DNA of 5,446 nt from Desulfuromonadaceae bacterium. GTDB lineage: Bacteria > Desulfobacterota > Desulfuromonadia > Geobacterales > Pseudopelobacteraceae. The notes beneath the pieces are model-generated. The model worked only from the letters and a program-made list of their open reading frames with translations, was not told the origin of the DNA and made no database searches. This document shows positions 1 through 3,670 of this stretch, piece after piece. The first letter of the stretch is position 1, and the number at the start of each line of letters is the position of its first letter. The stretch spans positions 1 to 5,446 of the forward strand of contig JAQUCQ010000238.1 of assembly GCA_028686145.1 (NCBI GenBank), read 5' to 3'. The position numbers and the translations under genes were made by a program.

Positions 1-1
1 T

Positions 2-628
2 TCGGCTCTTCTTGGCCGCATTCCTTCTGCTGTTGGTTACCAGCCGACGCTGGCTACCGAAATGGGTGAGCTTCAGGAACGTATCACCTCAACGAAAAAA
101 GGGTCAATTACCTCAGTTCAGGCAATTTATGTACCTGCCGACGACTTGACTGACCCGGCACCGGCAACTGCTTTTGCCCACTTGGATGCAACAACGGTTC
201 TTTCCCGTCAAATTGCCGAACTAGGGATCTATCCTGCGGTTGACCCACTCGATTCAACCTCGCGTATTCTTGATCCGCAGGTTATCGGCGAGGAGCATTA
301 TGCCGTTGCCCGTTCCGTCCAGTACGTTCTTCAAAAATATAAAGATTTGCAAGATATCATCGCCATTCTTGGTATGGATGAACTTTCTGAAGAGGATAAA
401 TTGGTTGTTGCCCGCGCCCGTAAGATACAGCGCTTCCTGTCCCAACCATTCCATGTTGCTGAAGCTTTCACCGGTTCTCCTGGTAAATACGTCGAGCTTA
501 AAGATACTATCAAGGGCTTTCAGGAAATTGTTGCCGGTAAACACGACAGTCTTCCCGAACAGGCTTTCTACATGGTCGGTTCTATTGAAGAGGCCATCGA
601 AAAAGCGGCCAAACTGGCTGCGGTATAA
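2..628 (+). CDS. atpD: F1F0 ATP synthase subunit beta, C-terminal part (5' end outside window)
   Basis: This is the catalytic beta subunit of the cytoplasmic F1 sector, which makes ATP from ADP and phosphate as the gamma shaft rotates inside the alpha3beta3 ring. About 208 residues are visible. The reading frame is open from the first bases, and its first residues (ALLGRIPSAVGYQPTLA) are a near-invariant stretch of beta subunits, so the gene starts upstream of the window. Visible landmarks are ERITSTKKGSITSVQA (about residues 25-40), LSRQIAELGIYPAVDPLDST (about 67-86) and the DELSEED loop at 377-397 that contacts gamma and epsilon. The Walker A and B motifs lie upstream of the window. The C-terminal helical domain is intact and ends in the usual EQAFYMVGSIEEA block. 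The gene is followed 54 nt later by atpC, the standard order at the end of a bacterial atp operon. The match is so strong that no alternative is plausible. The ATG at 62 is internal. Confidence 0.98.
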   Translation, partial: SALLGRIPSAVGYQPTLATEMGELQERITSTKKGSITSVQAIYVPADDLTDPAPATAFAHLDATTVLSRQIAELGIYPAVDPLDSTSRILDPQVIGEEHYAVARSVQYVLQKYKDLQDIIAILGMDELSEEDKLVVARARKIQRFLSQPFHVAEAFTGSPGKYVELKDTIKGFQEIVAGKHDSLPEQAFYMVGSIEEAIEKAAKLAAV

Positions 629-640
629 ATTCAATATGTA

Positions 641-663
641 GGGGGGCGGAACCCGTCTGCCCG
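641..663 (+). other. Small GC-rich hairpin in the atpD-atpC spacer
   Basis: In the spacer, 644-650 (gggcgga) can pair with 656-662 (tctgccc), giving a 7-bp stem with one G-U pair around a 5-nt loop. No T-run follows it, so it is not an intrinsic terminator. It lies just upstream of the atpC ribosome binding site and could act as an mRNA stability or translation-setting element, but it may also be chance in a G-rich spacer. Confidence 0.3.
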
Positions 664-671
664 CTATCTAC

Positions 672-676
672 AAGGA
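672..676 (+). promoter_or_regulatory. Ribosome binding site of atpC
   Basis: AAGGA lies 6 nt upstream of the ATG at 683. This spacing supports that ATG over the next in-frame ATG at 695, for which the site would be too far away. Confidence 0.8.
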
Positions 677-682
677 TCATAT

Positions 683-1099
683 ATGGCTGAAAAGATGAAG
701 CTGGAAATTGTTACTCCCTACAAAAAAGTGGTGGATACCGAGGTTGAAGAAGTAACTGCTACCGGTAAGCTGGGCGAATTCGGTGTTTTGCCGGGGCATG
801 CTCCGTTTCTGACCTCGCTCAAGATCGGGGAGCTTGCTTACAAGAATAATGGTGTTACGGAGCACATGTCTCTCAACTGGGGCTATTTCGAGGTGCTTTC
901 AGACAAAATTATTGTGTTGGTAGAGACCGCGGAGCTTGCGGAAGAAATCGATGTAGAGCGAGCCAAGGCTGCACTTGGCCGCGCAGAAGAGGCTCTTAAA
1001 AAACTTACTTCCGAGGACAAGCAATTCAAGGTTTATGAAGCTGCTGTGGAACGAGCAATTATCCGCATGCAGGTTGCCGGTAAAGGTGTACGCAAGTAG
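683..1099 (+). CDS. atpC: F1F0 ATP synthase subunit epsilon
   Basis: This is the epsilon subunit of the F1 central stalk. It joins gamma to the c-ring and, through its C-terminal helices, can inhibit ATP hydrolysis. The 138 residues are the usual length. The N-terminal beta-sandwich covers about residues 1-85 and contains the family signatures LEIVTPYKKVV (7-17) and GEFGVLPGHAPFLTSLKIGE (about 30-49). The C-terminal two-helix hairpin begins near residue 90, with the ERAKAALGRAEEALKK segment typical of bacterial epsilon. An AAGGA site 6 nt before the ATG supports the start. The gene sits 54 nt after atpD and is presumably the last gene of the atp operon, because a strong terminator begins 29 nt after its stop. 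A G-rich hairpin in the spacer ahead of it may tune its translation relative to atpD. Nothing in the protein looks unusual. Confidence 0.97.
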   Translation: MAEKMKLEIVTPYKKVVDTEVEEVTATGKLGEFGVLPGHAPFLTSLKIGELAYKNNGVTEHMSLNWGYFEVLSDKIIVLVETAELAEEIDVERAKAALGRAEEALKKLTSEDKQFKVYEAAVERAIIRMQVAGKGVRK

Positions 1100-1127
1100 A
1101 AGAGTTTATATATATGTGGTTAACTTC

Positions 1128-1154
1128 AAGAGCGGCAGCGATGCCGCTCTTTTT
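1128..1154 (+). terminator. Intrinsic terminator of the atp operon
   Basis: A perfect 10-bp stem (1128-1137 pairs with 1142-1151) encloses a GCGA tetraloop, which fits the stable GNRA type. The stem runs straight into a short T-rich tract (1150-1154, then GTTTG). It works in one direction only, since the opposite strand has no T-run on the other side. It closes the ATP synthase operon 29 nt after atpC and implies that the next gene has its own promoter or depends on read-through. Confidence 0.93.
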
Positions 1155-1159
1155 GTTTG

Positions 1160-1175
1160 TGGTATATGTCCTGCA
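1160..1175 (+). promoter_or_regulatory. Possible sigma-54 (-24/-12) promoter
   Basis: TGGTATATGTCCTGCA has the invariant GG (1161-1162) and GC (1173-1174) at exactly the spacing of the RpoN consensus TGGCACG-N4-TTGCA, matching 8 of 12 conserved positions. Transcription would start near 1186, just upstream of the gene at 1225. The other positions match poorly and a hit this weak can occur by chance, so this is only a candidate. I saw no better sigma-70 promoter between the terminator and the gene. Confidence 0.22.
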
Positions 1176-1180
1176 AGTTT

Positions 1181-1192
1181 GCTACAAGTAGC
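1181..1192 (+). promoter_or_regulatory. Short perfect inverted repeat, possible operator
   Basis: GCTAC-AA-GTAGC is a perfect 5-bp inverted repeat with a 2-nt spacer. It is immediately followed by, and shares bases with, the 6-bp palindrome GCTAGC at 1191-1196. It lies between the atp terminator and the start of the hypothetical gene, where an operator would be expected, but it is short enough to be chance. Confidence 0.2.
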
Positions 1193-1213
1193 TAGCATTT
1201 ATTCACATTATAT

Positions 1214-1217
1214 GGAG
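1214..1217 (+). promoter_or_regulatory. Ribosome binding site of the 173-aa hypothetical gene
   Basis: GGAG lies 7 nt upstream of the ATG at 1225. It sets that ATG as the start of the reading frame ending at 1746. Confidence 0.75.
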
Positions 1218-1224
1218 CATAACT

Positions 1225-1746
1225 ATGCCGCAAACAAACGAATTTAAACGATTACGGTGTTATGAGATGTTTTCGCAATCTACCGGTGTCGAAATCCGTT
1301 CCGCGATTAAAACCAGTGAGGAGCATGGACAGATTACCGAACGTAGCGGACGAATTCACCTCCGCTTTTTTAAGCTTACTCCGAAAACAAAACCGGAAGA
1401 CGTCACACAGATCCGCTTTATCTGCGAGCCTGATGAGGCTTTCGGCTTGTCGCTGTTGATACATCAGGTAACGAACTGTTCCGTCCCGTGTAAGGAGAAG
1501 TTGAATCCCCACAAATTCTTTTCCGGAGAATTGGGGGAGGAAACTGTGACGACACTTTCCGTAGAAAAATGGGAACGAGCAGGGAAAAGCGGTTATGCAT
1601 TAACCGTAGGGCGTGGTAAAGATTTTATCAGTGTGCCTGTACCTCTGTCTAAACTTCTTTTTGCCGGAGAGTTTCTGCGGGCAATATCAACGGAGCAAAG
1701 TTGGGTGGAGCGGCCTGAAAAGAAAACATCAACAGCCAACCATTGA
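1225..1746 (+). CDS. Hypothetical protein of 173 aa, soluble, first gene of a two-gene unit
   Basis: I do not recognise this protein. The frame is convincing as a gene: it has a well-placed GGAG site, no competing frame with known content, and a stop 1 nt before the next gene. The product is hydrophilic, with no signal peptide and no membrane segment, so it is probably cytoplasmic. It alternates short hydrophobic strands with charged turns: GRIHLRFFKLTP (about residues 42-53), VTQIRFICEPDEAFGLSLLI (about 60-79), ETVTTLSVEKWERAGKSGYA (about 106-125) and FISVPVPLSKLLFAGEFL (about 133-150). This suggests a mostly beta fold ending in a helix, followed by a polar tail (about 160-173). Three cysteines (near residues 12, 66 and 85) form no metal-site pattern. 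The DEAFGLSLLIHQV helix and the aromatic-basic strands resemble what small nucleic-acid-binding domains can show, but that is speculation. It is probably cotranscribed with the radical SAM gene, so a shared role, for example in RNA modification, is possible. Confidence 0.8.
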   Translation: MPQTNEFKRLRCYEMFSQSTGVEIRSAIKTSEEHGQITERSGRIHLRFFKLTPKTKPEDVTQIRFICEPDEAFGLSLLIHQVTNCSVPCKEKLNPHKFFSGELGEETVTTLSVEKWERAGKSGYALTVGRGKDFISVPVPLSKLLFAGEFLRAISTEQSWVERPEKKTSTANH

Positions 1747-1747
1747 A

Positions 1748-2668
1748 ATGATGCAGACGAAACGCTATAGAGCCTTCTCTGATGAACTGAAGCGCTTATT
1801 TGGCTGCAGGGTACAGCGCATTGCCGTTGACGCAGGATTTACCTGCCCAAATCGCGATGGTTCATTGGATACTGAAGGGTGTATCTTCTGTGGCGGGCAT
1901 GGCTCCGGTTCATATGGAATACGGCGCGATCTCAATATTTACGACCAGCTTGAAGACGGCAAAGAGGTTATGCGCCGCAAGTACCGAGCTTCAAAGTTCA
2001 TTGCCTATTTTCAGTCGTATACAAACACCCATGCGAGTGTCGACCGGTTACGTGAGCTTTATACTACGGCGCTCAGCGTTCCCGATGTGGTAGGACTGAT
2101 TATCGCTACCCGTCCTGACTGCCTGCAGGATGAGAAACTTGATTATCTTCAGGTGCTTTCTTCACAAACACATCTCTGGCTGGAATTGGGGATGCAGACT
2201 ATGTACAATCGTAGCTTGGAGCTGATAAATCGGCGCCATGATCATAACTGCACTGTTGATGCCGTTTGTCGAGCAAAGTCGCGCGGGTTGAGAGTCTGTA
2301 CCCACGTAATTCTTGGTCTGCCGGGAGAATCGCGAGACGAAATGCTTCTTATGGCGGGGGAACTGAACCGCCTCGGAGTGGATGGTGTCAAGCTGCACCT
2401 GCTACATATCATGAAGGGAACACGTTTGGCAGAAATGTACGACCAAGGTACGGTAACAGTTATGGACAGAGTGGAGTACGCCGATCTGGTCTGCGACTTT
2501 CTGGAACTTCTGGATCCGCGAATCGTTATACATCGTCTGACCGGAGATGGTGGGCACGACAATCTGGTGGCGCCACTCTGGTCACTGAAAAAATTCGAAA
2601 TACTGAACATGATTGATGGCGAAATGGAACGGAGAGGGTCGCAACAGGGATTCAGATTATCCCGGTAA
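1748..2668 (+). CDS. Radical SAM protein, YhcC/YtqA (TIGR01212) family, possibly MnmL-like
   Basis: This 306-residue protein belongs to the radical SAM family that includes E. coli YhcC and Bacillus YtqA. Three cysteines should bind the 4Fe-4S cluster: C33, C45 and C48, in the family's wide CX11CX2C spacing within FTCPNRDG...GCIFC. Other family blocks are AYFQSYTNT (86-94), ATRPDC (120-125), WLELGMQT (144-151), INRRHDH (160-166), VILGLPGE (187-194) and DGVKLHLLH (212-220). The length is normal. Recalled literature assigns YtqA (renamed MnmL) to conversion of cmnm5(s2)U toward mnm5(s2)U at the tRNA wobble base together with the methylase MnmM. YhcC has no firmly assigned role that I know of. 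No mnmM is visible here, so the symbol is left blank. ATG codons at 1748 and 1751 are both possible starts. A longer frame from 1613 is open, but it would overlap the upstream gene and lacks family similarity. No ribosome binding site precedes 1748, so reinitiation after the stop at 1744-1746 is likely. Confidence 0.92.
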   Translation: MMQTKRYRAFSDELKRLFGCRVQRIAVDAGFTCPNRDGSLDTEGCIFCGGHGSGSYGIRRDLNIYDQLEDGKEVMRRKYRASKFIAYFQSYTNTHASVDRLRELYTTALSVPDVVGLIIATRPDCLQDEKLDYLQVLSSQTHLWLELGMQTMYNRSLELINRRHDHNCTVDAVCRAKSRGLRVCTHVILGLPGESRDEMLLMAGELNRLGVDGVKLHLLHIMKGTRLAEMYDQGTVTVMDRVEYADLVCDFLELLDPRIVIHRLTGDGGHDNLVAPLWSLKKFEILNMIDGEMERRGSQQGFRLSR

Positions 2669-3668
2669 TGATCAGTACAAGAAAGATGAAATAAAACCCT
2701 CCTCCCACAAGTAATGTTCTCGGAGTCAGGTGCTTTTTGGTCCGAATCTGCAGATATGCCATGCCGACCGACGCAAACGTCAGGGCCACGGTTAGAAGCG
2801 CTGCGGTGTTTAGTTGCCAATCGGTAAGCATGATGCCGATGGCGGTAATTACGGACCCCTGAAAAACCATGGCTCCGGTGATGTTGCCGATCGCCAGGGT
2901 GTCCTTTCCCTTGTTAATCCAGATCACGCTGTTGAATTTCTCCGGAAGTTCAGTTGCAATCGGGGCAATGATCATGGCAAGGATGAAGGGTGATATGCCT
3001 ATCTGCACGGAAATGATCTGTACTTTTTCCACAAAAATGTAGGATCCCCACACGATCAGCAACAATGAACTCAAAATCTGGCAGCCGATAATAGCCATTA
3101 GCGGATCATGACTCTTGGGGGCGAAATAACAGGGATCAATCTCAGCTTCCTCAATCTCGTGTGCTTCAGGCTCACCACCGCCTTTGAGTGTCTTTAGTAC
3201 ATAGCCGCCGTAAGTAAGAAAGAGCGCTAAAGCGATAAACGTCTTGATGACGGGGTGCCCGCCCAAAAACGATGCCGTTATCGCCACGGCATACAGTATC
3301 AGGAAATATTCCATATCGCGCCGCATGACAATCGTATCAACGCGCATAACAGGGTAGTCGTCACGTTTTTTTCGATTCCAGATTACCGCTAGGCCGCTGA
3401 TAAAAAAAGCCAGCGTTCCAAGCATGAAGGGAGCCCCGATTATTGCTCCCACGCCGATTTTGTGGCCGGACTCGGGTGTGCCGAACATGATCGCAACAAT
3501 AGGAACCAGTGTTTCTGGCAGGGCTGTTCCGATCGCAGCAAAGACACTCCCCACAGCGCCGTCAGAAAGTTTCAGTTTTTTCCCGAACCATTCAAGGCCG
3601 TTGGTAAAGACGGTCGCACCCAACAGGATAATCCCCAAGGCAACAAGTAGTAATATCCAATTAATCAT
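2652..3668 (-). CDS. CaCA-family sodium/calcium exchanger-like membrane protein
   Basis: This is an inner-membrane cation antiporter of the Ca2+:cation antiporter (CaCA) superfamily, 338 residues long and typical for bacterial members. About ten hydrophobic segments are arranged as two inverted halves. The first alpha-repeat is GTALPE (47-52), followed by GVGAIIGAPF (72-81). The second is PIATELPE (236-243), followed by GNITGAMVFQG (261-271). The two key glutamates, E52 and E243, are present. Several polar residues that help bind Na+/Ca2+ in the classical GTSLPE/GNxxGSN motifs are replaced (A49, A75, E240), so the transported ion is uncertain. An acidic cytoplasmic-looking loop (166-178, rich in Glu) links the halves. 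The start at 3668 has GGAG (complement of 3677-3680) 8 nt upstream, inside the end of kup, and only 2 nt separate it from the kup stop. It is therefore probably cotranscribed with kup. Its 3' end overlaps the convergent radical SAM gene by 17 nt. Confidence 0.88.
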   Translation of the reverse strand: MINWILLLVALGIILLGATVFTNGLEWFGKKLKLSDGAVGSVFAAIGTALPETLVPIVAIMFGTPESGHKIGVGAIIGAPFMLGTLAFFISGLAVIWNRKKRDDYPVMRVDTIVMRRDMEYFLILYAVAITASFLGGHPVIKTFIALALFLTYGGYVLKTLKGGGEPEAHEIEEAEIDPCYFAPKSHDPLMAIIGCQILSSLLLIVWGSYIFVEKVQIISVQIGISPFILAMIIAPIATELPEKFNSVIWINKGKDTLAIGNITGAMVFQGSVITAIGIMLTDWQLNTAALLTVALTFASVGMAYLQIRTKKHLTPRTLLVGGGFYFIFLVLIITGII

Positions 3669-3670
3669 AT

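Noticed and set aside
254..634. Minus-strand open frame of 126 aa opposite atpD
   Set aside because: It is entirely antisense to highly conserved beta-subunit sequence, with no recognisable product, so it is a shadow of codon bias.
240..641. Plus-strand 133-aa frame inside atpD
   Set aside because: It overlaps atpD in another frame, is rich in Ser, Arg, Pro and Leu as shadow frames often are, and has no independent support.
1179..1211. Sigma-70 promoter with TTGCTA and TATTCA or CATTAT
   Set aside because: Spacings are 15 and 21 nt and the -10 candidates match poorly, so there is not enough to call a promoter.
1613..1747. A longer start for the radical SAM protein at 1613, adding 45 residues
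   Set aside because: The extension overlaps the upstream gene in another frame, has no similarity I recognise in the YhcC/YtqA family, and reads as a shadow of the 173-aa gene. Family proteins begin close to the ATG at 1748/1751.
2656..2669. Near-palindrome around CCCGG at the convergent junction as a bidirectional terminator
   Set aside because: The arms are only about 4 bp with a mismatch and no T-run follows on either strand.
2242..2820. Minus-strand 192-aa frame opposite the radical SAM gene and overlapping the exchanger end
   Set aside because: It is rich in Ser, Arg and Pro with no recognisable domain, and is antisense to a strongly conserved protein.
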